Shown here: piece by piece, positions 32,769 through 43,751 of the stretch
Layout: each line of letters starts with the position of its first letter
Numbering within the stretch: position 1 is the stretch's first letter
From: Plasmodiophora brassicae
Taxonomy: Eukaryota; Endomyxa: Phytomyxea; Phytomyxea; Plasmodiophorida
Length of the DNA: 64,000 nt
NCBI GenBank assembly: GCA_036867785.1
Contig: CP145413.1
Span: 496,001-560,000 of the forward strand
Reading direction: 5' to 3'
Notes under the pieces: generated by a model
Seen by the model: the letters and a program-made list of their open reading frames with translations, nothing else
What the model was told of the DNA's origin: nothing
Databases searched by the model: none
Program-made: the position numbers and the translations under genes

Positions 32769-34796
32769 ATGCAGTTCCAGGACGATCGCAACGCCTGTGA
32801 CGAATTCAACACGACATCCAATCCGTGCGCGTTCGACTTCGAGCTAACGCGCCCGACGCCCGACGACCGGTTCGTGTCGATCCCGCGACACTCGTCTGAC
32901 TGGACCGACCTGCTGAAACGGCACCCGGACGCGTTCGTCGTTCGCGTCAAAGGCCTCGCTGATGGCGGTGCCGCTGATCACTGCTCGCGATTCGAATCGG
33001 CCGCCCAGCAGACCGCACTGGCGACCGGGGCACTGAGCGCCGTCGGCAAGTTCGCCGAGTTCAGCGTCTCAGAAACGTCACCCATGCGCGCCTGCATCAC
33101 CCTGCTCTTCCTGTATGGCAACCCGTCCATGCACGACCGCGCCGCCTTCAACAACGCGCTCGCCATGATGCTTGACATGGAGAACGTCGACCCGTACATC
33201 ACGTACGAGATGCTGGACAGCTTCCTGTGCCGTCGTGGGCTCGTGTCCGGCACGACGGAATCAAGCACTGCCCTCAACCTGCTTCGGCAAAGCGTGCGCG
33301 GTCGACGACCAGTATCATCCCTGTTTCTGAAGCTGTCCACCGCGTACAGCGACGAGTGTCTGGAGTTGCTTCGCGACCTCCGGCACGTCGACAACGTCGC
33401 TGACCTGCTTGGGGCGCGATCCATCCACAAACTAGTCGTGTCGTGCGCCTCGAAGGCCGCAGCGGGGAGCGAGGCGCCGCTGGTGGTCGCCATGGAGATC
33501 CTGTCGCTTGGCGCCGAACCGAAAGACTGGGGGTACGTCGCCTTCAACACGCTGCTGCGAATGGCGACAGAACGGCACCCTGATCGTCAGAAACGGATCG
33601 CGACCGTCTGCGACATCATCACGTCGTCGTCGCTGGACGCCCTCGACAAGCTGTCGCTTTACCTGATCTCTGAGCTCGGCGACCTGCAGCAAGTCGACGC
33701 CCGTGCCGAACGCATCCAGTCGATCCTGGCGTCCAAGGCGCCCGCGTCAGCGTCCGACCTCCAGTTCCTGTCCGAATTGATGGCGTGTGGGTCGCCGTCC
33801 GCTTGCCACCTGGCCGGGATCATCCTGAGGCGCTGCGCGGATCACGGCAAGAGCGAGCTCGGGTGGAACCTGGCGTCGTCCATCACGGCCGTCAACAAGC
33901 AGGTCCTGAGCGAAGCGGTCCATCTTTGCAGCAAGGCGTACTTCAGCGAGGGGAGCCACCGGATTCGCCAGATCTGGTTTGCTCGCGTTCGATACTGCAT
34001 CGAGCGGCACTTGCTCTTCCTGAACCGGTACCCGTGCGGTCTGGCCCTGCATCTGGCATCGCACGCCCGCCAGTTCGACTTGTGCTGGCGATGGTTCTCG
34101 ACGATGAACGACGAGCTGGCGTTCCGCTTGACCGGGTACCACACGTCGGCCGTCCTGAAGGCGGCGTCGTACGCCGACAACCTGGACGCGCACATGCCCA
34201 AGATCAAGCAGGCGTACCAGATGACGCCGGCCGCCGAGAAGACGACGTTCACGTTCGTCCCGATGGTCCGCATCTGGAGCCTGTCGTCCAGCGCGTCTCG
34301 TACTGTCGAGAAAGCGTTCTGGGACGACATCTCCCGCGATATCACGACCATGCTGAACGAGGGCGACGGGCGGCACGATGCGAAGATGGTGAGCAAGTTG
34401 CGCCAGTGGCAGACGTCGTACTCGCGATGGACGGCGGCCAAGAAGGACACCAGACAGGAGAAGGCTGCAGATACCATCGTGATGCCGACGAACGCGAATG
34501 CGAGGAGCACGATGCGATACCCGGGCCCGCGTCATTGGTCGTCGACAGCAGCACCATTCATTAAGATGGCACCTTCGAAGACGGACGTCGTCGCATCCGT
34601 CGTCGACGACGTCCTGGCTACGGCCGACGACGTCGCCCCGCCCGCCGCCAAGGCGACCACCAGTTCGGCACCGTGGCGACGCGTCACGAACGGGTCGACG
34701 CTGCCGCAGATGCCGCTGATCCTCGACAGCTGGACGCCGTCGATCTGGACCGACCGCACTCCCGCGGCCAACAGCGCCTGGCGACGCAACTGCTGA
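32769..34796 (+). CDS. large alpha-helical repeat protein, unknown (PPR/TPR-like appearance)
   Basis: An uninterrupted ORF of 675 residues. It is predicted helical from about residue 70 to 560 with regular alternation of hydrophobic and charged residues, suggesting a helical-repeat solenoid. Segments such as NPSMHDRAAFNNALAMMLDM and VVAMEILSLGAEPKDWGYVA have the look of pentatricopeptide-type repeats. The C-terminal 110 residues are disordered, Ala/Thr/Pro-rich. There is no signal peptide or membrane segment. If it is PPR-like, organellar RNA binding would be expected. No family is assigned, and the 5' end could include an upstream exon. Confidence 0.75.
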   Translation: MQFQDDRNACDEFNTTSNPCAFDFELTRPTPDDRFVSIPRHSSDWTDLLKRHPDAFVVRVKGLADGGAADHCSRFESAAQQTALATGALSAVGKFAEFSVSETSPMRACITLLFLYGNPSMHDRAAFNNALAMMLDMENVDPYITYEMLDSFLCRRGLVSGTTESSTALNLLRQSVRGRRPVSSLFLKLSTAYSDECLELLRDLRHVDNVADLLGARSIHKLVVSCASKAAAGSEAPLVVAMEILSLGAEPKDWGYVAFNTLLRMATERHPDRQKRIATVCDIITSSSLDALDKLSLYLISELGDLQQVDARAERIQSILASKAPASASDLQFLSELMACGSPSACHLAGIILRRCADHGKSELGWNLASSITAVNKQVLSEAVHLCSKAYFSEGSHRIRQIWFARVRYCIERHLLFLNRYPCGLALHLASHARQFDLCWRWFSTMNDELAFRLTGYHTSAVLKAASYADNLDAHMPKIKQAYQMTPAAEKTTFTFVPMVRIWSLSSSASRTVEKAFWDDISRDITTMLNEGDGRHDAKMVSKLRQWQTSYSRWTAAKKDTRQEKAADTIVMPTNANARSTMRYPGPRHWSSTAAPFIKMAPSKTDVVASVVDDVLATADDVAPPAAKATTSSAPWRRVTNGSTLPQMPLILDSWTPSIWTDRTPAANSAWRRNC

Positions 34797-34952
34797 ATTA
34801 TACAAAGGACGCCCTGACTGTGCGAACTGCACGTCCGCTTGCTGTTGGACGAAAAAGGCCGGAATCGTTCCGTAGAACGTTCGGTCGCAGAGGACAAATT
34901 CGTCCACCCGTTCGTCGACAAGCATCATTCAAAGGGGGTCGCGAACCGCACA

Positions 34953-35761
34953 ATGCATATAGCGATCTTTGGGGCGTCGCGGCCGATGGGCGCGCAGGCT
35001 GCTGCGCTGGCGTTGCAGCGTGGGCACACGGTGTCGGTGGTGTCGAGGTCGGGCGCGTCGGACCTCGCGGGGCGCGCTGGCGTGTCGATCGTCAAAGGCG
35101 ACGCGACCGTCGAGGGCGATGTCCGCAGCGCTGTCGAGAAGGCCGACGCCGTGTTGAGCTTTCTCGGTGGTGGGATGAAGAACTCGAAAGATGCCCTGCC
35201 GGTAGGAATTCCGTGGTTCGTAAGGTCTTGCATATTACTGATTACGTGCAGAATGCGAGATTCGCGAAACTCATCACGAAAGCCTTGCGGGACGATATCC
35301 CGTTCGTTACTGTCAGCAATATCGGAGCATCGCCCGAATCCCTTGCCCACCAGTCGCCCCTGTATCGCTGGATTGCGGTACCCCTCTACATGTTCGTATA
35401 TTTTCGCCGTTCTTGACCTGGCTCGTTATCTAATGGGGGGCACCTTCCAGGAAGCCCATCCTCGAAGACAAACGCGAAATGGAAGCAACGCTGAAGTCGA
35501 GTTCGCTAAAGAAATGGGCCGCCCTTCGTTGCGGTGCGTTTGCTAGCTGCCACGTATTTGATTATCGCTAAAGCAAGTCCCCTAGCTCAGCTGACTGATG
35601 CTGAACCGGATGCGTCGAAGGTCGTCGTCAAAGTGGACGACACCATTTCGGTCGTCAGCAATCGCACGAAACGTGGCGATGTCAGCATTGTCGCCCTTGA
35701 CCTCGTCGAGGGAAAGCGCGACGACATGTGGGGTCAGACTCCCGCTGTCATCAGCCCGTAA
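34953..35761 (+). CDS. NAD(P)-binding Rossmann protein, atypical SDR / NmrA-like (4 exons)
   Basis: The product begins with a Rossmann beta-alpha-beta unit: MHIAIFGASRPMGAQAAALA, a variant of the GxxGxxG dinucleotide loop (GASRPMG). Then come SVVSRSGASDLAG, a short acidic helix, and DAVLSFLGGG. Introns of about 45-55 nt join NSKDALP to NARFAKLITKALR, YMF to KPILEDKREMEATL, and WAALR to PLAQLTDAEPDASK. The last exon, RGDVSIVALDLVEG, fits the C-terminal strand of SDR_a5/NmrA-like reductases. Likely an NAD(P)H-dependent reductase or redox sensor; substrate unknown. Confidence 0.72.
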
Positions 35762-36478
35762 CCGTATGGCGATAGTGACACGAAGACCTGTCGAGTATTG
35801 AAGATTGAGACCCGTCCCAATTCCTGACACATCTCGTAAAACCATCGCACGGTCCATGGGAGCACCGCATTCGTACCGTCCAGCAAGGTCAATGAGAGTA
35901 CTGATGCCGAAATCGTAAGGCCCGGTTTTCGTCGTAGCTCCTCAGTCTGGCAGATGAGCGGCTGCATAGAACCATGGACGACTTCGTTGAGTTCAACTGA
36001 TTGTGACAAGCGTCGATACCAGTTCTTGTCACTCTGATGGGGTCTCGGACACCCTGATCGCCACAGGTGCAGTTGTCCATCATGGAACATTCAGAACTTC
36101 CCTCTTTCCGTGCATGCGACGATGCACGCGGGACATGGTTCAGAATACCTAGTGTAGGCCGTTAACAACGATATCAGCTGATTGCCGGGGCTCGCGTCGT
36201 TCCACCCCTGTCCCGCGCTCGGGTACCATTGAGTTCGGCACCCGCTACGGGGATTGGTTGCCTTGAGGAGTAATCCAGAACTGGGACAGCGTCGCATGCG
36301 AGGACCCATCTGGGGCATTGCGACCCTCTCTGTTCGTAAGGGAAGCAGGACAGTGCCCTAGAGTATAGTAATGTAGCCCAACACAAGATCATACGGAAGG
36401 TCCATCGAAAGGTATCACGTCCGGGAATGAATCCGATCGCTCTACATAGGAGGCAACGGTGTTTCTGTATTATTCAGG
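35762..36478. other. intergenic, unresolved
   Basis: About 717 bp between two gene ends. A minus-strand open frame (36090-35734) reads through part of it and looks protein-like (LSQSVELNEVVHGSMQPLI), but overlaps the end of the Rossmann-protein gene and I could not link it to start, splice sites or a family. Confidence 0.3.
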
Positions 36479-38379
36479 TCAGGCTGAGGTCGTCGACCGT
36501 GTTACCTTCGTTCTTGGTATGCTACCGGAACGCTCACCGTCATCGAGTAGGCCGTGACCTGACGAGTCCAGGGCTTCCGGCAATGTCGCCAATTCCGAAG
36601 GCAAAGCCTTGTTGGCTGTCTCGTTCGGCAAATGCATCGACACGTATGATGCGATTGCTGCTGTCGTGGCGAACGCCATCAGCGCTAGTGATACAGACGC
36701 GTCTTCCGACAGGAAGCTCGTCGAGATCCCCGCCATTCTTGCAACACACGATGCGACACCGAACCCAGTGCTTCGCAATGAGGTCGGGTAACTTTCGGCG
36801 GTGACGACGTACAACGAAATGAACGCAGCTGATACGCCACCGCGTGCCATGAACACGATGGCCACTGGGGAAACACTTCCGTTAGTGCCCTAATATACGC
36901 CATGGCACAAGCGTTGGGATAACCGTCAAGAGTAGAGCGCAGTTGCAAAGTTAGCACCAGGCAGGCGACAGCACAGACGGCGTACAGGGTGGCAAGCGTC
37001 CTCCGCCTTCCCCAGACATCAATCACTGTGTACGGTACGAGAAGAGCGGGGAACTCGGCCAAGCTCGCGATCAGCAGCGAGATGTAGTAGTCCTGGGGCG
37101 TGTCGTTCGTGAAGAATCGTGGGGACAGGAAAATGACTCCGTAATAGAGAAGGCTCGAACTGAACCACAGCGCCCAGAGTCGCGATGTCGTCGGCCACAG
37201 GGCCGCGCTGTACAGCACCTTCCTCATGACAACGTCAGATCAGGTTCAGCAGCCGGTCGGCGGCACTGTACGAACCGAGACTTTCTCACTAATGGTTGTG
37301 TGGTGGGAATGAGGGACAGGCGCTAACGTCCAGGATTGCAAGTGCAGCGAGGAGCCGTTGACACGGGAGACGCGCGAGATGAGGTCACGAGCATCGGTGA
37401 GACGACCTTGAACGGCAAGGTACCTTGGCGATTCGGGCATCCATGCCGACAATGCAAGCACGACGATGCCAGGCACGGCCGATACAATCAAAAGCGTCCG
37501 CCACCCATAGTGGGGGAGGATATTCCACGCCAGGACGACCTCCAGGACTGCACCACAGCTACGGCCACGATCACATCCTTTCCTCACCTCTTCAGCATAG
37601 CGATGTAGGTGCCTACCTCCAGAACGCCTTCCCAACGTCGCGTCAGACCCATTTTCAGCAATTCGAAAGCAAATCAGTTACTTGGTTTAAAAGGAGCATC
37701 TTGCCCCGGTTCTCGGATGGCAGGAATTCTGCCAGCCTGCTCTGTTAGTTGCAAGCTGCCCATGGACCTGAAGCTAGCGCACCTGTGAATAGCGTGAACG
37801 ACGTGTGCCCACCGCCGAGACCAACTCCAACGAAGAACCTCCATACGCAGAGCATTGTGATCGACGGTGCCGTTGCGCTCAACAGTCCTGGGAAGTTGGG
37901 ATTGGACAGTAAACGGGCCCGAATAAGAACCATCCAATACCGAAGACGGTGGTCATGCTGGCGGTGATCACGAACCCGTACCAGCGCCCGAACTTGTCGC
38001 TGATCAGGCCCGACATGAGGGACCCAATGAATACGCCCAGGAAGACCACGGCGCCGAGCAGACCTTCCATTCCAATAAGCTCACGCGCGCGTTGCAATGT
38101 CAGTTTCATCGTACCGTCGACGCCCTTCTCCAGGTTCCATTCGCTTTTGATGTCCTGGAGTAGGAACGAAAGCAGCAGGGCCTCCATCGCATCGCCGGCG
38201 GAGCAGACACCACAGATGGCCATGATTCGTTTCTGGAAGGCGCCCATGCCGGCCCGGTCCAGCGCCTCCGTCATTGTCAGCACAACCTCGCCGCTCGTCG
38301 ACATGCCGATATCCAGGTCCTCCTTTGACGCTGTCGCCCCTACCCCCTTCTTCGTCATCATCCCCTGATAGGTAGCCAT
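36479..38379 (-). CDS. MFS transporter, SVOP/SV2-related organic cation/sugar porter family (multi-exon)
   Basis: The N-terminus contains VVLTMTEALDRAGMGAFQKR and ICGVCSAGDAMEALLLSFLL, the SVOP-type start with an acidic residue in the first membrane helix. GVFIGSLMSGLISDKFGRWYG carries the MFS loop 2-3 motif (GxxSDxxGR). An exon near 37.4-37.6 kb gives GWRTLLIVSAVPGIVVLALS and PESPRYL, the central-loop motif. Exons further on give YTVIDVWGRRRTLATLYAV (second GR motif) and ESYPTSLRSTGFGVASC, then the last helices. About 12 membrane helices are expected. The substrate is unknown. The C-terminus is Arg/Ser/Thr-rich. Confidence 0.78.
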
Positions 38380-38759
38380 CTGATTGTGACTGGCGGCTGG
38401 GCTGCACGTCCTCCCGCTTCCCATCACGTTTGGTATCTTGATAGGTACCAGACGGAGCAGTTGTTCATTCATTGGTCTGGTTCGCGATTGTTCCCATCTT
38501 AGCGCTGTGCTATTGTGTCTGTCGCGCATTTTGTTTGCGTTTCTAACAATAGCGGCAAATAATTCAACGTCGGGGTCATGCCGCAGGTTGTTGCGCAGGG
38601 CGAAACTGCGGGTCGCCAAGAAAGGCGCCCGACAACACACTTTGTCCGGCACGGACCCCGGGGAAGGGTCGAGGGCACAACCGTGTACCTACACCACCTA
38701 CCTACACGCGACCGCCTTTGAAACGTCCGCCCGTCGTACGGTCCTGGGTTGAGGCGCAC
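38380..38759. promoter_or_regulatory. divergent intergenic region SVOP-like / MMPL-like transporter genes
   Basis: Two divergently transcribed membrane-transporter genes share this 380-bp gap. No supported ORF or motif. Confidence 0.3.
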
Positions 38760-41586
38760 ATGGATGCTGCGCTGTCCAGATGGGGAACTCTGATCACGAG
38801 CAGCCGCGGGCGGCTTCTGGTGCCGATTGCATGCGCCATCGTCGTTGTTGTCTGTACGGTCAGCGTTGCCGTTGATGGCGCACAGCGTGTTCTCATAACG
38901 TGTATAGCGGCGTACTGGGCGGCACGCTTACCGGATTCCACAGAAGGTAATCATAGAACATGACGTGGCAGGATTGATTACCGGATCTGACCACGATGGT
39001 AGTGACGTTTGAACCGCCTCCGCAATCGCCGTCGGCAGAAGCGGAACAGGTCATCGCAGAGGCGTTCCCTTCCCTCGATCGTCAAATGGTTCTCGTCGTA
39101 CTTGCTACATCTCAGACGCCTGGAGTTACCGATCTGCAACCTGTGCAACAATTCCATGACCGTCTGGACGCGCTGGTCGTGTCCATGCCAGGCGTTCGGC
39201 TGACGGATTACTTTTCGATGTCCGCCAAGAGGCTTCCCCAATTGGCTAGCCGGATGGTTACCGATGACGGTCGCTCGACAATCTTCCTTGTGACCTATCG
39301 GGGGGAACCTAAACGGCATCTCGTCACTCGACGCGTACAGGCTCTGGTTGCAACGGCCTCGTCCCCGGTGGTCTCCTTCGGGTTAACTGGCGTCGATCCT
39401 CTCATCCAGTCAATTGTCGCCGACGCGACCGACGACCTTCTTCGGACAGACAGTGTGTCTCTTCCGATTGCACTCGTCCTGATGGCGTTTCTTATAGGCA
39501 GCGTACTGTTGCTGGCTCTACCGCTGATGTCGCTCGTGACAACGTTGTGCGTGTCGTTCTCCATCCTCTACGCCTTGACACACGTCACCGCCATCAGCTC
39601 CATCGTGCCACCTATCTCAATGTCCCTGATTGTCGCTCTATCCATCGACTATTCGCTGTTCCTCCTCGTGCGGTTCAAGGAAGAGATCTCAGAAGGAAAG
39701 ACATCACGTTCCGCAGCGTGTATATCACTGAGAACAGCCGGGCGCGCGATCGTTACTTCTGGATTGACGCTCGCAGCGTCCTTCGGGTCACTTTGCCTGT
39801 TCCGAGCGGAGCTGTTACGCTCGCTTGGGCTAAGCGCAGCCGTTGTCGTGGTCTGTACAGTCTTAGTCAACCTGACGCTGACGCCTGCTCTGCTCGCCTT
39901 AATCTGGCCGACCGTCGACCACGCTTCATGCGCCTGGAGCATGTTCAGACGTCCAGCGTCCAACAACGACACTGGCAGGATCTGGACGCGAATTGCAAAG
40001 ATGACAACGTCATCGAAGCTGTTAGCGCTGTTGAGCAGCACTGTTGTTCTCGTCGTCACGATTCCCGTTGCCGTCCGATCTTCCCAGGTTGTCACGACGA
40101 TCGATGCCTCGCAAATGTACCCGCGAGGCACGCCCGCATACAACACGCTCCAAGATCTCGGTACGCGATTCGGTGCAGGAGCCATTTCCCCATACCGCAT
40201 CGTCCAAACAGTGCCGCCGGGCGCCTCCATCTTCGGCGAAACGTGGTGGACAGAAGCGCAGAACCTCGTTCAGTCGATTGCGTTTCATCAAATCTGCGAC
40301 TCCAAAGGTCAGGGCTCGATGGTCAGCCCTGGTCATTCGCCACTGAATGGTCTCTGATTAGACATTGGCGCTGTGAGCGTTGTCCCGTCATTCGGCAACA
40401 TATCGTCTGAGCTAGCGCAAACCATAATTGCTCATCCAGACCTATTGCCTGGGGATCTTGGGCGCTCATACGCGTACGTCTTCAACGAGCTCGTGAACGA
40501 GAAGCGAACTGCTACGATAATCGAGCTACAGATCGCATTTGATCCTCTTGGCGATCGTGCGGCATCCTTGATCGCCGATGTACGATCGTTGCTGGTTGCC
40601 TACGAGAAACGCGGAAATGCTCGATACTACCTGACTGGCGGAGCCGTTCCCATTCTCGACACCATCGACGACGTGTTCAGGTTCGCTACATGCGCGCCAT
40701 GGGGACGACCGTTGTGCCTAAACGCTATGTCGTACAGCCACGTTCCCCATGCTGCGGTTTTCGTGGCCCTTCTCATTGTCGTGTTCCTGACGGTGGAGTT
40801 CCGGTCGGTCTTCGTGTCGGTTCGCGCGTCTGCTGGCATCGTCCTGTCCTTGTGCTGGGTGTTTGGCGTCGCAGTGGCTGTGATACAGTCCGGGTGGCTG
40901 GAGGCCCACTTTGAAGCCTATCGGGGAATCCGAGCGCTGTTCTGGTACCCAACGTTCACATTGTCGTTTCGCGCAAAGGTGCCGAATGAAACGTCGCTCA
41001 GGCTGACTCCGGTTCTCGTGGCGCCCGTCGTCGCCGGACTGGGCCTCGACTATGACATATTCCTGATGGAACGAATCGCCGAATATCGGGACCGCGGTCG
41101 TTCACATGCGGAATCGATTCGTCTTGCTGTTCTGAAAACAGGTTGGCAGAGGAACACGCCCTCAATGTATTGCGATCGTAACGTCGTGGTGAACGTGCCA
41201 ATAGGAAGTGTCATCTCTGGAGCCGGCCTGATCATGGCGGCCGCATTCTGCGGCCTGATGGCGTCCCGCATCGTGTCAGTGGCACAGATCGGGTTCATGC
41301 TAACCTGCGCGGTACGCCAACCCATCGTACATACGCCGCCGAGATTCGCGTCTCACCGCTGCGCCCAGGTTCTCGTCGACACCTTTGTCATCCGGGCATT
41401 CCTTGTCCCGTCCCTAATGTCCGTCCGCGTCGAGCACCCGATCACCGGCCGCCGTCTAATCACGATCCGCACAGGTTCCTCGCTGGCCAGGACATCGCCT
41501 GGTTTCCGTCAACAGTTCGCTGCTCGTCCAAGGCCGCACTGGCAATCGACGACGACCTCTACACGCCGTTGACGGCCGGTGCTTAA
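38760..41586 (+). CDS. MMPL/RND-superfamily lipid or drug exporter (multi-exon)
   Basis: The first exon gives MDAALSRWGTLITSSRGRLL and then a membrane helix. A large extracellular domain follows, then a membrane block with SMSLIVALSIDYSLFLLVRF, the MMPL signature in which Asp/Tyr sit in the proton-relay helix. A second half repeats the plan: external domain around 40.4-40.7 kb, then LVAPVVAGLGLDYDIFLMER, GLIMAAAFCGLMAS, and DTFVIRAFLVPSLM. The last intron (about 56 nt) leads to FLAGQDIAWFPS, matching the usual LxGxxxWWP ending. MMPL proteins export lipids or polyketides across membranes. They are common in actinobacteria and patchy in eukaryotes. Confidence 0.83.
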
Positions 41587-41717
41587 CGTCGCGCGTGCAT
41601 TGCCCCACACAGAACACACGTCATAACATACTGCTATCTCACCGGCTATAAACTAAACTCGGCACGTCGACCCCGACCGTTGCGGCGCCTCGCGGAACTC
41701 CGAACGACGACGTCGCG

Positions 41718-42552
41718 ATGCACCCGGACCGGCAGCGCCTAATAGCGTCGGCGCCGGCCTCTATCCCACACGACGAACTGCCCGCCGTGTCGTCGATCGT
41801 ACGCGGCCGGGTCGTGTCGATCAAGCAGTTCGGGGCGTTCGTTGGACTCGAAGGTCGTCACGGGCTGCAGGGCCTGGTGCACATCTCGGAATTGTCGCGG
41901 TCGCGCGTCGAATCCGTCAGCGACGTCGTCGAGGTCGGCGATTCCGTCTTCGTGAAAGTGCTGGAAGTGCGACCGGGGGCGCCACCGAAGCTGTCGCTGT
42001 CGATGAAGTATTGCGACCAAGGCACAGGAGCGGATCTGGATGCCAACGCGGTCGACTGGAGCGTGAAACGCGACCGCCAGAAACCGTTCGCGGGTCATGA
42101 ACCCCAGCCGTTGACTCTCGATGCTGTCCTCCACACAACCTGTGCAAGGTGGCCGAATGGGTTTCGCTTCGTACGTATTCGGTGTCGTCGATGCTGAAAG
42201 TTCGATCCACATAGGTGCGGCGTGAACGGTCACACCAAACAAGAATGCTATGCACCGCAAGACGGGGTACGATACGAACTTCTGCCTGAGGTATAACGAC
42301 GCCGCGCGCCTTGCCGTGTTTAATCTGATGGGCCGCCTTGGGCAGGTCGATGAATTCGAGTACGCGGCGGCGAGCAACGGGGCAGGGAAAGACGAGAAGC
42401 GGCGTCACGACCATCGCCACAAAACGCGTCGGCGTGAACCATCGAAACCCGATAAGCACAAGGTTGACAAGAAAAGGAAGCATCGGCACCGTTCGAGATC
42501 GCCCAAGAGGTCGAAGTCGAGCAGGAGGAGTCGATCTCGGGAGCGGGCGTGA
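41718..42552 (+). CDS. ZCCHC17: ZCCHC17/pNO40-like: S1 RNA-binding domain plus zinc knuckle
   Basis: An S1 domain lies at about residues 25-100 (IVRGRVVSIKQFGAFVGLEG, GLVHISELS, VGDSVFVKVLEV), followed by QGTGADLDANAVDWSVKRD, the family-specific continuation. A 65-nt intron joins TTCARCG to VNGHTKQECYAP, forming a CCHC zinc knuckle (CxxCxxxGHxxxxC) as in ZCCHC17. Another intron ends with ggcag before VDEFEYAAA. The C-terminus is a Lys/Arg/Ser-rich RS-like tail. The human homologue is nucleolar and interacts with ribosomal and splicing factors; an RNA-binding nuclear role is inferred. Confidence 0.87.
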
Positions 42553-42614
42553 ACGCAGTGATGAGTTCCGTCTGCGCCTGACGCCGTGTCACGAGTGATA
42601 AAGGCGCTCTCAGC

Positions 42615-42869
42615 ATGGTGAAAGCAATACGTTGTGCAGGCGTCGGTACACGCACAACCAGCCCGTCCGACCACATCGTCACCAGTATCTACTTGACCGA
42701 CCTCGGTTACTATCGCGCACCAGTCGACCGGCCCCGATGGGACGACAAGGCAAGATTCGTCATCCACATGGATTGAGACCGCGGTCCGCTCTTCATGCGC
42801 GACAACGTCTTCAGGAACCTGATCTGAACGACCGTGACGAGCTTGCAGGCGTCAGCAGCGACAACTAGT
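42615..42869 (+). CDS. possible small two-exon protein, unknown
   Basis: The ATG at 42615 opens MVKAIRCAGVGTRTTS and reaches RWDDKARF. A 56-nt intron (gtcatcc...cttcag) leads to EPDLNDRDELAGVSSDN and a stop, about 65 residues. G/C at third codon positions is moderately high (about 65%), higher than in the best opposite frame (about 53%). No family is recognised. Confidence 0.3.
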
Positions 42870-43751
42870 GCGACACCGTTGTATAGCAGACCGAAGAGTC
42901 GTCCAGCGCTGCGACCAATAAAGTACGGACCATGCCTTCCGAACGACTGGATCGATGTCCTGCTCGAAACGGACACGGTCGACAAGGGGACCCGTCCCAA
43001 GCATCCGTCTGGAGACAGAGAGAGAACGGTCTGGGGTGGAGCGGATAAAGCGGTCGAGCGCATCTGTTGGGGCATATCAGCACCGCTTCGGCGTCAAACA
43101 GGAGCCGGTACTCCGGACGACGAGTGATGGCGTCCAACTCCCAATTCTGTAGCCGGGCCGGGCGATGTTGGATCATTAAAGTCGTTGCCTGCCATCCAAC
43201 GAACCTGTCGTCGATTACCGTTGTGGGTGGACATGAAATGTTCGACATTGAGGCCATGGATACCCAGTCGCAAAGTTCGTCTTCGGTCGCATCCTCGCCA
43301 TCGCCGACCCTGGCTGTGTTGACGTGTGCACTGCCAACGGGCCAAGCAGGGGGTAGAGTCCCCACACGACGCCATCTAGACGTCGGCACTGCGCTTGCTC
43401 TGGAGGTTTGCTTGGGCTCCCATACCGGGCCTGCATACGCGATTGAACGAATGGGTCCTCCGTCGTCCCGTTGCCCAGCGAATGATCCAGGTTCGCCTGC
43501 GACGACGTCTTGCGATCAGCGCCGACCGCGTCCGTGTCTGCGTCCCGCGTGATCGTCACGAAGCGATAGACGAACGAGAGTGGTGGGGATGGCGGCAGCA
43601 ACAATCTGTCTCGACAGCTGGCCATGTGCGCCGCCGATAGGCCCTGCCGGTGCAACGTTGGCGAGTCAGCCGACCATGAACCGGGCCTGCGACCGCCAAT
43701 CGCTCATCGACTCGTTGGCGAATACCTAACCGGTCGACGCTGACGCTGCCG
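42870..43751. other. unresolved interval with protein-like frames on both strands
   Basis: On the minus strand a stretch reads VIDDRFVGWQATTLMIQHR and LQNWELDAITRRPEYRLLFD, and further upstream DPFVQSRMQARYG; on the plus strand other frames are open. I could not connect them into a gene. An unrecognised minus-strand multi-exon gene is the likelier option. Confidence 0.25.
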
